From the NCBI RefSeq assembly GCF_000021305.1, contig NC_011772.1:3324001-3388000 (forward strand): 64,000 nt of DNA, read 5' to 3'. Positions within the stretch are counted from its first letter, which is position 1. Each line of letters starts with the position of its first letter. The position numbers and the translations under genes are program-made. Below are positions 34,356-44,263 of this stretch, one piece after another. The notes under the pieces were generated by a model that saw only the letters and a list, made by a program, of their open reading frames with translations, was not told the DNA's origin and searched no databases. Source of the DNA: Bacillus cereus G9842 (GTDB lineage Bacteria; Bacillota; Bacilli; Bacillales; Bacillaceae_G).

Positions 34356-35066
34356 TTATATTTCCACACTTTCTTTCCCTTTTGCAACATAACTCATATC
34401 TCCAACCGACTCGACTGTATATGTTCCATCTTGGTATACAATCTTCGTCACACTAGCATTTTCCACCCCAAGTTTTGTTTTGCTACTGTCTAACATTTCT
34501 ATTAAGGTAGTAATCAAAAGCCCATGAACGACAACTAAAACGTTACCGCCACCATTTTCAGCAGCTTCTTCACTAATTTTATCTATCTCAGCTTTTATAC
34601 GAGTAGAAAATAATTCCCAATCTTCCGCCTGTTTTGTAGGATCTGCTACTCTAATAAGATTAATCACTTCTTGAATAGAAAACTTCATAAGTTCTTCTGG
34701 TGATGGAACGCCTGCAGCTTTTCCAACCACATCCCACATATTCTCAAGTTTTTCACCTTCAAAAATACCGAAATTTAATTCTCGCAAATCTTTTCTTTGC
34801 TCAAGTTTTAATTTTGATTGCTCACTATATTTTAATACTAAATTAGCAGTTTCAATCGCTCGGCCACTATCACTACTATACGCATTCATAAAATGAATAT
34901 CTTTTAATCCTGTTCCTAAATTTGTGGCAACTTCAACACCTTTTTCTACTAATGGAGAATCAGCCCAACCTTGCGCGCGATGATTCGTATTTAATATTGT
35001 TTTACCGTGTCTTGTAACATATAACGTAACTGCATTCTCATTGCTATCTGTTTCTCGCTTATTCAT
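34356..35066 (-). CDS. Histidine phosphatase family protein
   Basis: 236 residues. The phosphohistidine motif TRHGKT is at about 18-23, the second His in VVVHGLLITTL near 180, with arginine in SSDSGRAIETA. This is the phosphoglycerate-mutase-like histidine phosphatase branch; the WADSPLVEKG stretch is typical. AAAGGGAGAGAA precedes the ATG. The substrate is unknown; broad phosphatases of this size act on sugar or nucleotide phosphates. Confidence 0.88.
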   Translation of the reverse strand: MNKRETDSNENAVTLYVTRHGKTILNTNHRAQGWADSPLVEKGVEVATNLGTGLKDIHFMNAYSSDSGRAIETANLVLKYSEQSKLKLEQRKDLRELNFGIFEGEKLENMWDVVGKAAGVPSPEELMKFSIQEVINLIRVADPTKQAEDWELFSTRIKAEIDKISEEAAENGGGNVLVVVHGLLITTLIEMLDSSKTKLGVENASVTKIVYQDGTYTVESVGDMSYVAKGKESVEI

Positions 35067-35153
35067 TCTATTCTCTCCCTTTACGTTTCTATCTCAATTT
35101 TACCACCTCAATTATTCATTGAGCAAAATATACGTCAGTAGATCCGCTTAATA

Positions 35154-35195
35154 AAAAAAGCTATCTTTCTGTATATCCATACAAAAAGATAGCAT
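35154..35195 (-). terminator. Terminator of the mutS-like/GNAT unit
   Basis: GCTATCTTT pairs with AAAGATAGC; the minus strand continues in a T run. Confidence 0.85.
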
Positions 35196-35226
35196 CTTTT
35201 ATGATTACATTTCTTAACCGTTACTC

Positions 35227-35751
35227 CTACTCAGCAAAAGCACTCGAATACTGAACAACTCCTTCTACACCTTGGAGAGCGTTCTCTCTTAGCTCCATCG
35301 CCATAAACACTTCTTCAGGCACTTCAAACGGTGCTTTTACATTCCACTCACTTGCTTTCTTAAAACCAAATTTCGGGTAGTACTCTGGAGGTCCTAATAC
35401 TACAACTGATCCGTATCCAAGTTCTTTCGCTTTTTCTAAAGCAGCCGTGATCAGTTTTCCGCCAATTCCTTTCTTCTGATGGCCCCTAGCAACTGAAACT
35501 GGCGCAAGTGCTAACGATTCTACAGAAGTTCCATCTTGTTCTATTGTAATTTTCGATAACATAATGTGACCAACTATATCTTCATCTACCGCAACAATTG
35601 ATAACTCCGGAACAAACGCGTCACATTCTCTAATACGTTTTACAAGTTCATGTTCTGTTTTATCACTAAATTCTTCAAGTAAAAATGCTTCTTTTACGAC
35701 TTCTTCTGTTTTTCTATAATCATTTTTTTGTTCTTGTCTAATCGTTACCAT
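35227..35751 (-). CDS. GNAT family N-acetyltransferase (YhbS-like)
   Basis: 174 residues. The acetyl-CoA loop VARGHQKKGIGGKLITAAL lies at about 88-106 (QKKGIG spacing), followed by LGPPEYYPKFGFKKAS, the hallmark of the YhbS branch. The ATG is only 6 bases after the stop of the mutS-like 3' exon, and AGAGGATAAG (the end of that gene) acts as its ribosome-binding site. Translation is thus tied to the split gene, and intron splicing could affect it. Confidence 0.88.
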   Translation of the reverse strand: MVTIRQEQKNDYRKTEEVVKEAFLLEEFSDKTEHELVKRIRECDAFVPELSIVAVDEDIVGHIMLSKITIEQDGTSVESLALAPVSVARGHQKKGIGGKLITAALEKAKELGYGSVVVLGPPEYYPKFGFKKASEWNVKAPFEVPEEVFMAMELRENALQGVEGVVQYSSAFAE

Positions 35752-35757
35752 TTTAAC

Positions 35758-36000
35758 TTATCCTCTATTCTTTCTTATTTCTTTTTGAATTTTACGCAGT
35801 GCTTTTTTCGATCCGCGCTCAATATCGTGTTGCATTTTTCTTTCTTTATAATCAACAAATAGTGTATTTAAATCGTATCCTTCTGGATATAACTCCTTCG
35901 CTGCTACTTCTAAAGTAATACGTTTTACATTTACTTCAACGAATTCACCGTTATAATATACAACAACGTTATAAAAATTATCTTTTTCCTTATAGATGAT
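35758..36000 (-). CDS. MutS-like protein, 3' exon
   Basis: 81 codons including the TAA stop. The reading IIYKEKDNFYNVVVYYNGEF continues into VKRITLEVAAKELYPEGYDL and ends KKALRKIQKEIRKNRG. It has no start of its own. Joined to the 5' exon at 38529 it stays in frame, so it is the C-terminal 80 residues of the MutS-like protein, cut off by the group II intron. The spliced product would have 633 residues. Confidence 0.9.
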   Translation of the reverse strand: MIYKEKDNFYNVVVYYNGEFVEVNVKRITLEVAAKELYPEGYDLNTLFVDYKERKMQHDIERGSKKALRKIQKEIRKNRG

Positions 36001-38528
36001 GTAGGGTAAGAACCCAGCGCCTTAAGACCTCTCGGTCTTAGGTTTCCGAGAACTCCCCCCCGAACCGTACGTACCCCTCTCAAGGTATACGGCTCTCCGT
36101 CTCTTCAGTCTAGCTTCCCGTTATGCAGGTCACGATGACACTTTCGACAAAGTATCATTGTTTTACGGTTCCTTGCTATCATCTGTCTTTCCCATTTCTT
36201 TTTCCCTTTAAGGTTCTTTAACTTTCGAACATGATGAACTTCCATTGAGCCTTCTTCAGCCTTACACCATTCACATTGATTAGCCATCAACCTTTGAATA
36301 AGCGATGTTCGGGATTGGTAGGATACTTCCGAAGGAAGTTTTTCTATATCCTTTTTAGTTATAGGAGCTTTATTCCTACGAAATCCCTTATCATAAAGCA
36401 CTTCCGTTTTCTTGCCGGACTTTATCTTATAACTGACTTGGAATATTCCATTCACCATAAATTTTTGTTTAGCTTTTCCTAAGGTAGTACGGTACTTATT
36501 TGCTAAGGTTTTATACATAGAGTACTCCAGGAGATACTTATAACTGTTTAAATGGCACACATTCACTGCCAGTTGATAATATTGATAGGTTCCACGTATT
36601 TGAGCGTTATAGTTCCTTAAAATCTCAAGAGGCACTAATTTAATTAACTCTGGACGGTGAATTGGTTTCCATTGACCTGTCTTTTGGTTGATTTTTATTA
36701 CCCCTTTTTTAAATAGGCGACTATAAACAAGATCAGTAGGCATATATAGTTCACACTTTAGTGAGAATGCTCTTGTTTTTATTCCATCACTTCGTCGTTT
36801 GGAATGGAAATCTCGTCCAACTTTAACGTCGTAGCCTAAAAATCTAGCTTTATTTCTTGTGTTTGTTATAAGTGTTTTCTCCTCGGATAACGTTAGCTTA
36901 AGTTTAGATTTCAAGAAATTAGCGATGTCTTTCTTTGCTCTATTCGCATCTTCCTTACTCCCAATAACTCCAATTAAAAAATCATCGGCGTATCTCACAT
37001 ATTGAATTCGTTTATAATTCTCATCCATTGGATATCCTTGGGGCGTGTGTTCTCTTTCAGCTAATAACTCACGTATTTTATTAGTCAGCTCTTTTTCTCG
37101 TACTTCATCTTTTTCTTTAGCTTCCCTTAGTTTCTTCTTAGCCTTATTTATCTGATGTTGGATTTTAGAGTAGGTTGGATTTGTCCTTCTAATCTTTCCT
37201 ACATCAAAAGTTGACTTATACTGATTCATAAAATTATCTAATTCATTTAAATAAATATTCGCTAATAAAGGGCTAAGTATACCACCTTGCGGTGTACCAC
37301 TAAACGTCTTATGGAACTTCCAGTCTTCTAAGTAACCGGCTCTAAGAAACTTCCATATAAGCGCAATAAATTGTTCATCATCTATCCTCTTCCTTAGAGT
37401 ATGGATAAGGATATGATGATTAATATTGTCAAAAAAACCTTCAATATCGCCCTCAATAAACCATCTACTCCCAGTAAACGTGCTTTTCACCTGAAATAAA
37501 GCTGTATGGCAGCTCTTTTCAGGGCGGAAACCATGAGATAACTTACTAAAAGTCGGTTCATAGATAGATTCTAGTAGGTTTTTTATGACTTCTTGGACTA
37601 ACTTATCTTCTACGGAAGGTATGCCTAACGGACGCTTTTTTCCATTTTTCTTTGGAATATAAACTCTTCTTACTGGTTTTGGCTGATACGAATAATCTCT
37701 TAATTTATCAATTAATTCCGAGATTCTTCTTTCAGACATTCCGTCAATGGTTTTTCCATCTGTTCCAGCAGTCATATTTCCTTCGCTAGCGTATATGTTT
37801 TGGTAGGCTTCAAGGAAAAATAATGGATTGTACAGATTTCGATATAATTTCTTGTATTTGTACCCTGCTTTCTTACTGTGAGATGCTAGATTTTCTAATA
37901 CGATTTTTGGGCTTCGCAAGAGCCTCACGCCCCTTCCCAATTTAATATTAGTCGAAAAGACTGTTCTCCTTCGCCTTGTACGAGGCTTTCCCTCGCTCTG
38001 ACTACTACGAGAACTCCGTTACCATATTGGATTTTCATGAGCCACATACCTTGCTTTTCACACTTGGTATCATCCTCAATAGCCTCCTTACAAGGCGCTC
38101 CAAGTTAGGTAATCCCCATTTAGTACATATAGAGACTAGACTAATTATGATGTCGGATGCCACTTTCGTCCGTTACTTGTTATTCAAGTTAGTCAGTCTT
38201 TGGTCTGCCATACGTAACACGTATGTTCAATGGAAACTTCGGCAATATTTCCATTCTTAGACTGCGAAGCGTTTCAATGACCCTGCACTTCGGGCGACGA
38301 TACTCCACTTTGGACTATGGTTCAAGCAGTTTAGCCTTCATCCTTATTCATAACATTTTTACCTTGCCCCTCAGTCGTACCTAGGTCATTTTGGTAACTT
38401 AGGGCTTTCCTTGCATGCTCTGGTCCCCTCCGGGTTTCCCCTTCTAGGTAAGCAAGGTGGTAAATGGGTTAAGCACAGACTCCCATCTCTTGTCTAAGGA
38501 GATTCTCTACATGCCCGTATGGGCGCAC
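36001..38528 (-). mobile_element. Group II intron with RT/maturase/HNH, in a mutS-like gene
   Basis: A 2528-base intron on the minus strand. Its 5' end reads GTGCGCCC (38528-38521), the group II consensus GUGYG; its 3' end is ...CCCTAC. Domain V is 36095-36062, beginning GAGCCGTATACC and ending GTACGGTTC, the standard 34-nt hairpin. Domain VI follows (36042-36020, CCTAAGACC/GGTCTTAAGG). It encodes one ORF (36105-37919). Candidate EBS1 is ACCAAA in the intron RNA (38204-38199), complementary to the exon end TTTGGT. The element looks complete and capable of splicing. Confidence 0.92.
36105..37919 (-). CDS. ltrA: Group II intron reverse transcriptase/maturase with HNH endonuclease
   Basis: About 604 residues. 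The RT domain includes SHGFRPEKSCHTAL, GDIEGFFDNINHHIL, GTPQGGILSPLLANIYL and the catalytic YADDFLIG; a maturase (domain X) region follows, then a C-terminal HNH endonuclease with CEWCKAEEGSMEVHHVRKLK and CRKCHRDLHNGK. Start unclear: AAGGGG precedes TTG at 37919 by 10 bases, while a longer frame begins at TTG 37940. All catalytic motifs are present, so it may still promote splicing and retrohoming. Confidence 0.92.
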   Translation of the reverse strand: MRSPKIVLENLASHSKKAGYKYKKLYRNLYNPLFFLEAYQNIYASEGNMTAGTDGKTIDGMSERRISELIDKLRDYSYQPKPVRRVYIPKKNGKKRPLGIPSVEDKLVQEVIKNLLESIYEPTFSKLSHGFRPEKSCHTALFQVKSTFTGSRWFIEGDIEGFFDNINHHILIHTLRKRIDDEQFIALIWKFLRAGYLEDWKFHKTFSGTPQGGILSPLLANIYLNELDNFMNQYKSTFDVGKIRRTNPTYSKIQHQINKAKKKLREAKEKDEVREKELTNKIRELLAEREHTPQGYPMDENYKRIQYVRYADDFLIGVIGSKEDANRAKKDIANFLKSKLKLTLSEEKTLITNTRNKARFLGYDVKVGRDFHSKRRSDGIKTRAFSLKCELYMPTDLVYSRLFKKGVIKINQKTGQWKPIHRPELIKLVPLEILRNYNAQIRGTYQYYQLAVNVCHLNSYKYLLEYSMYKTLANKYRTTLGKAKQKFMVNGIFQVSYKIKSGKKTEVLYDKGFRRNKAPITKKDIEKLPSEVSYQSRTSLIQRLMANQCEWCKAEEGSMEVHHVRKLKNLKGKKKWERQMIARNRKTMILCRKCHRDLHNGKLD

Positions 38529-40187
38529 ACCAAAATCATCATAATCCAATAAATTCACACGATCGCCGATTTTGTACTCATAATGAGATTCTCTTTTTTC
38601 TTGTACAAATTTCGGTTTTCTAATTTTACTTTCATTCACTTTTTCTAAAGCGTACTCTTTATTTCCCATGTACTCTTTCGCTCTTTTCAGTACATGTTCT
38701 TTTACGCTCATTTTATTCGCAATCCAAAGTGCATTACTTTCCCCTGATTTTCCGATAACTAATTTATAAAGCGGCTCTAACGTTTCACTATTAAATTGCA
38801 TCGCTGCATTCATAAAGTCATCGTGCATTTCTGAGAATCGTTTAATTTCTCCGTAATGCGTACTCGCAACGGTAATACATCCCGCAAGGTACAATTCTTC
38901 TAAAATAGAAATTGCAAGTGCTGCACCTTCATTCGGTTCTGTACCGCTCCCAATTTCATCAAATAATAGCAACGTATTATTATTTGACATCCTCATAATC
39001 TCAGAAAGATTTTTCATATGAGACGAAAATGTACTTAATGCATTTTCAATACTTTGATTATCACCAATATCTACGAATACATTTTCGAAAATAGCGATTT
39101 CTGTACCTCTATCTCCTGCAATATGAAGGCCTGACATTGTAGCTAATGTTAACAATCCAATCGTTTTTAACACAATTGTCTTTCCGCCCGCATTCGGCCC
39201 TGTAATAATTAAACTACGATACTCTTGACCAATTTTAAAATGTAACGGTACAACTTGCCCTGTTAAAAGCGGATGCTTACAATTCACTAAATGAATGTAG
39301 CCATGATCATTTAACTTCGGCTCTATTCCATCAATCGATTTACTAAACTTTGCCTTCGCAAATACCATATCATACTGACTAATTAGCTCCATGTTAATCT
39401 TTATACTATAAATGTTTTCTAACACCATTCCTGATAACGTCGCTAAAATCTGATACTCTTCAACCGCTTCTTCTGCTTTCAAACCTGCTAATTCTGCATT
39501 CAATTTCGTAACCGTATGCGGTTCTATAAATACAGTAGAGCCTTTTGCCGAGGCTTCAATAATACTTCCAGCAACTTGATTTTTATAGGAAGATTTAATT
39601 GGAATCGTATAACGGTCATCCTTTTTACTAATAAAGAATTCCTGAATGAATTTCTTATTTGCAATACTATTTAAAAATTTCATTAAACGTTCTTTTATTT
39701 TCCCATCTACAGAATCAATATTATTTCGAATTCGCTTTAACTCTTTACTTGCAGCTACATCAATACTATTTCCTTTAATTGAAAAGTTAATTTCCTCTTC
39801 AATACTTTTATATTCAGTCATTGAATTTGCATAAGAAGCTAATACTGGTGCAAAAAATTCTTTATCTAACATAAACTTTTTAATCTTTCTACATCCACGT
39901 AAAAAGTCTGAAACACTTACTAATTCTTCTGGATCTAAAATCATCCCTTTTTCTAATTTTTGAATTGTACTAGCAATATTAGAAATGCCGAAGAAAGGAA
40001 CATGCCCCTCTGCATCTAATATAGCTCGTGCTTCTGTCGTTTCATTCAAGCGATTTCTCACTACTTTTAGACTCGTACTCGGCTCTAATTTGTTTAATAA
40101 TTCCTTACCTAATCCACTTACACAATAAGATTTCACTATATCCTTTAATTCGTTATATTGTAACTTTTCAAAAGTCATCGTATTCAT
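38529..40187 (-). CDS. MutS-like (MutS2 branch) ATPase, 5' exon, split by intron
   Basis: 553 codons up to the intron. The core, helical clamp and ATPase domains of MutS2-type proteins are present: Walker A GPNAGGKTIVLKT (about 336), Walker B LLLFDEIGSGTEP (about 408) and ASTHYGEIKRFS. No Smr nuclease domain is seen. The start at 40187 follows TGAGGAGAAAC. Without splicing, translation would run 19 codons into the intron (ending at 38469) and yield a 572-residue protein lacking its C-terminus. Likely role is in recombination or branched-DNA processing, not classical mismatch repair. Confidence 0.9.
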
Positions 40188-40794
40188 TTTGTTTCTCCTC
40201 ACTATGATTGATTTTTATCATAAATGAAGATACCTACTCATTAGATTCCAATGAGTTCTACATTATTCAATTACCATTTTTATACATTAAAAATATATAC
40301 AAAAAAGCTGCGGGGATACCGCAGCTTTTACATTTACAAGGCATGTGTAATAACATATGAGGAAATAAGCCATAAAAAATAGATGGCAGTCCCTTATTAC
40401 ACGCTTTATAAAGTATTGTAGGTATCTTCATAGGTATCGAAATAAATCCATGACAAAGTTAGGGGTATGGTATACATAAAAATCCCCTGTTCTTATCTGA
40501 CTTATTTCATTAAATTTTTCCTATTTAGTACCTACCGCACTCACAAAAAGCACCTCTCATTAATTTATATTATAGTCATTGAAATCTAATTTATTGAAAT
40601 CATCATACTATATGTTACGTGAGAAGTAAAGGTGTCATACTTAAGTAGTACGTAACTGTACGCTTCAATATCACTTAAACTAGACCTATATTTGCTGAGG
40701 AAAAATTATAGAAGCGGCTCCGCTATTGCGAATGTCATTTACTTCCTCTAATACATTTAATAATTATGACAAGCAATGATAGGAGGTTTACTAT
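40188..40794. other. Non-coding interval upstream of the exosporium gene
   Basis: About 600 bases without a gene. It has a terminator (40303-40329), a 14-nt perfect inverted repeat, ATGAAGATACCTAC (40224-40237) and its complement at 40418-40431, and CATACTATA (40604-40612), which fits the SigK -10 pattern CATAnnnTA but has no good -35. A 7-codon minus-strand ORF at 40543-40520 has a strong GAGAGGTG in front. Confidence 0.5.
40303..40329 (-). terminator. Hairpin terminator
   Basis: AAAAGCTGCGG pairs with CCGCAGCTTTT; six Ts follow on the minus strand. No minus-strand gene is seen directly upstream of it. Confidence 0.75.
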
Positions 40795-41508
40795 ATGAAT
40801 GAAGAATATAATACTTTACATGGACCTGCTCTGGAACCAAATTTAATCGGTCCCACACTACCATCAATTCCACCATTTACTTTCCCTACTGGACCTACTG
40901 GAATCACAGGCCCTACCGGTGCGACAGGTTTTACTGGAATCGGAATAACTGGTCCCACCGGGGTTACAGGTCCTACCGGAATCGGAATAACTGGCCCCAC
41001 TGGGGTTACAGGTCCTGCCGGTATCGGAATAACTGGTCCCACTGGGGTTACAGGCCCTACCGGAATTGGAATAACTGGTCCCACTGGCGCAACTGGTTTA
41101 GGGATTCTTCCCGTATTTGGAACAATAACTTCTGAAGTAGGAATCGGTTTTTCAGCAGTAGTTAATACAAATGTCAACTTTACCATTCCAGGACCTGTTA
41201 GTGGAACTACTCTAAATCCAGTAGACAACTCCATTACAATTGATACCACTGGTGTATACTCTGTATCCTTTTCAATCGTATTTGTAATACAAGCTATTTC
41301 GTCTAGCATATTAAATCTTACAATAAACGATTCCATTCAATTCGCAATTGAAACACGAGTTGGTGGTGCTTCTGGGGTAAGAGCCACATCCGCCAGAACT
41401 GATCTATTACCTTTAAACCAAGGAGATGTTCTTCGATTACGAATAAGAGAAGCCACGGGTGACATTATTTATTCCAATGCATCTCTTGTTGTTATAAAGG
41501 TCGACTAG
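40795..41508 (+). CDS. BclA-like collagen-repeat exosporium protein
   Basis: 237 residues. The N-terminus holds the exosporium-targeting motif [20 protein letters not shown] (residues 17-36) known from BclA and relatives. Residues 33-101 are collagen-like, built from a 14-residue unit [14 protein letters not shown] present about 3.5 times (42-nt period). The C-terminal 134 residues form a BclA/TNF-like trimer domain ([25 protein letters not shown]). AGGAGG precedes the ATG. Expressed late in sporulation by analogy; no clear SigK promoter was found. It is a short BclA paralogue, not BclA itself. Confidence 0.85.
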   Translation: MNEEYNTLHGPALEPNLIGPTLPSIPPFTFPTGPTGITGPTGATGFTGIGITGPTGVTGPTGIGITGPTGVTGPAGIGITGPTGVTGPTGIGITGPTGATGLGILPVFGTITSEVGIGFSAVVNTNVNFTIPGPVSGTTLNPVDNSITIDTTGVYSVSFSIVFVIQAISSSILNLTINDSIQFAIETRVGGASGVRATSARTDLLPLNQGDVLRLRIREATGDIIYSNASLVVIKVD

Positions 41509-41555
41509 TTCTTTTATTACAATAAAGATTCAGGAAAAATAAATATGCACCATAT

Positions 41556-41599
41556 AAAAAGGAGAGGAAAACTTATATTTCAGTCTACCTCTCCTTTTT
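41556..41599. terminator. Bidirectional terminator
   Basis: AAAAAGGAGAGG pairs perfectly with CCTCTCCTTTTT over a 20-base loop, between convergent genes. Confidence 0.9.
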
Positions 41600-41609
41600 C
41601 ATCACAAAA

Positions 41610-43253
<1,644 letters not shown>

Positions 43254-43354
43254 TTATTTTTAATCTCACTTCAAATATTCAACGTAGTTTTAATTTCACA
43301 TCCTATTCAAGATTGTTTACAATTTACCTATAAAAACATAACGGAGGGATTTCT

Positions 43355-44146
43355 ATGACAGACTTTCAAAAACAATTTTTCGTACGATTATATATAGAAG
43401 AAAAAGACACAGTTTCATTTGAAGATTTATCTAACATTATGTACGCAATGGCACAAACTGTTCCTTTTGAAAACTTAAATATTCTCGAAAAGAATTTTAA
43501 AGAAATATCAAAAGAAAATTTGAAAGAGAAAATTTTAGTAAATAACCGTGGCGGTCTTTGTTATGAACTCAATCCTACTATGTATTACTTCTTGAAAGAT
43601 TCTGGATTCGATGTTCATCTCGTTTCAGGAACAGTTTATAACGCTACAAACTCCATATGGGCTGTTGATTCTGGCCATATTGCAACCGTTTTAACACATC
43701 ATAATGAACTTTATTTAATTGAAGTAGGATTCGGATCATACTTACCTCTTGCCCCTGTCCCTTTCTCAGGTGAAGTCATTCACTCTGTTACAGGAGATTA
43801 TCGTATTCGTAAAGAAATGACCGAAAAGGGAAACTACATTTTAGAGATGCGGAAAAACAATGAGTTCTTGGATCAATCTTCTGCTGATGATTGGACGTTA
43901 GGCTATGCATTTTATATAGAAGAAGTGGATGAAGAAAAAGCAAATACAGCACAAAAAATTATCGTTGAACATGAAGGGTCACCCTTTAATAAACTACCTC
44001 TTATTGTAAAACTAACTGAAGATGGGCATGCCTCTTTAACGAAAGATAGCCTTACAGTAGCGAAAAATGGTAAAAAAACGAAAGAAACCGTTACAGACAT
44101 GCAATTTACAAACCTTTTACATTCAAAATTTGGAATTACACTATAA
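43355..44146 (+). CDS. nat: Arylamine N-acetyltransferase (Cys-His-Glu triad)
   Basis: 263 residues. The active Cys is in RGGLCYELN (about 69), the His in DSGHIATVL (about 108), and the third residue is Glu in LIEVGFGSYLP (about 123) where most NATs have Asp. A Cys-His-Glu triad is known from a B. cereus NAT3-type enzyme that remains active, so the gene is probably functional. It moves acetyl from CoA to arylamines or hydrazines in the cytosol. CGGAGGGATTT precedes the ATG. Confidence 0.93.
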   Translation: MTDFQKQFFVRLYIEEKDTVSFEDLSNIMYAMAQTVPFENLNILEKNFKEISKENLKEKILVNNRGGLCYELNPTMYYFLKDSGFDVHLVSGTVYNATNSIWAVDSGHIATVLTHHNELYLIEVGFGSYLPLAPVPFSGEVIHSVTGDYRIRKEMTEKGNYILEMRKNNEFLDQSSADDWTLGYAFYIEEVDEEKANTAQKIIVEHEGSPFNKLPLIVKLTEDGHASLTKDSLTVAKNGKKTKETVTDMQFTNLLHSKFGITL

Positions 44147-44152
44147 GTATGT

Positions 44153-44180
44153 AAGCCTTGTTATTTTAGCAAGGCTTTTC
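44153..44180 (+). terminator. Rho-independent terminator
   Basis: AAGCCTTG pairs with CAAGGCTT, then TTC; it closes the NAT gene. Confidence 0.82.
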
Positions 44181-44263
44181 AATTTTCAGCAGGGATTTTT
44201 TGCAATTTGTTGTATTTCATAGTTATATAGAAATATAACTACATGTTTAGAAAGGAAATGATT

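Noticed and set aside
37976..38260. 94-codon plus-strand ORF
   Set aside because: It lies antisense in the structured domain I-III RNA region of the group II intron.
40520..40543. 7-codon minus-strand ORF (MSAVGTK) with strong ribosome-binding site
   Set aside because: Too short to support as a gene; noted only in the intergenic entry.
40791..41336. 181-codon antisense ORF with Pro/Val repeats
   Set aside because: It is the reverse reading of the collagen-like repeat, which keeps all frames open.
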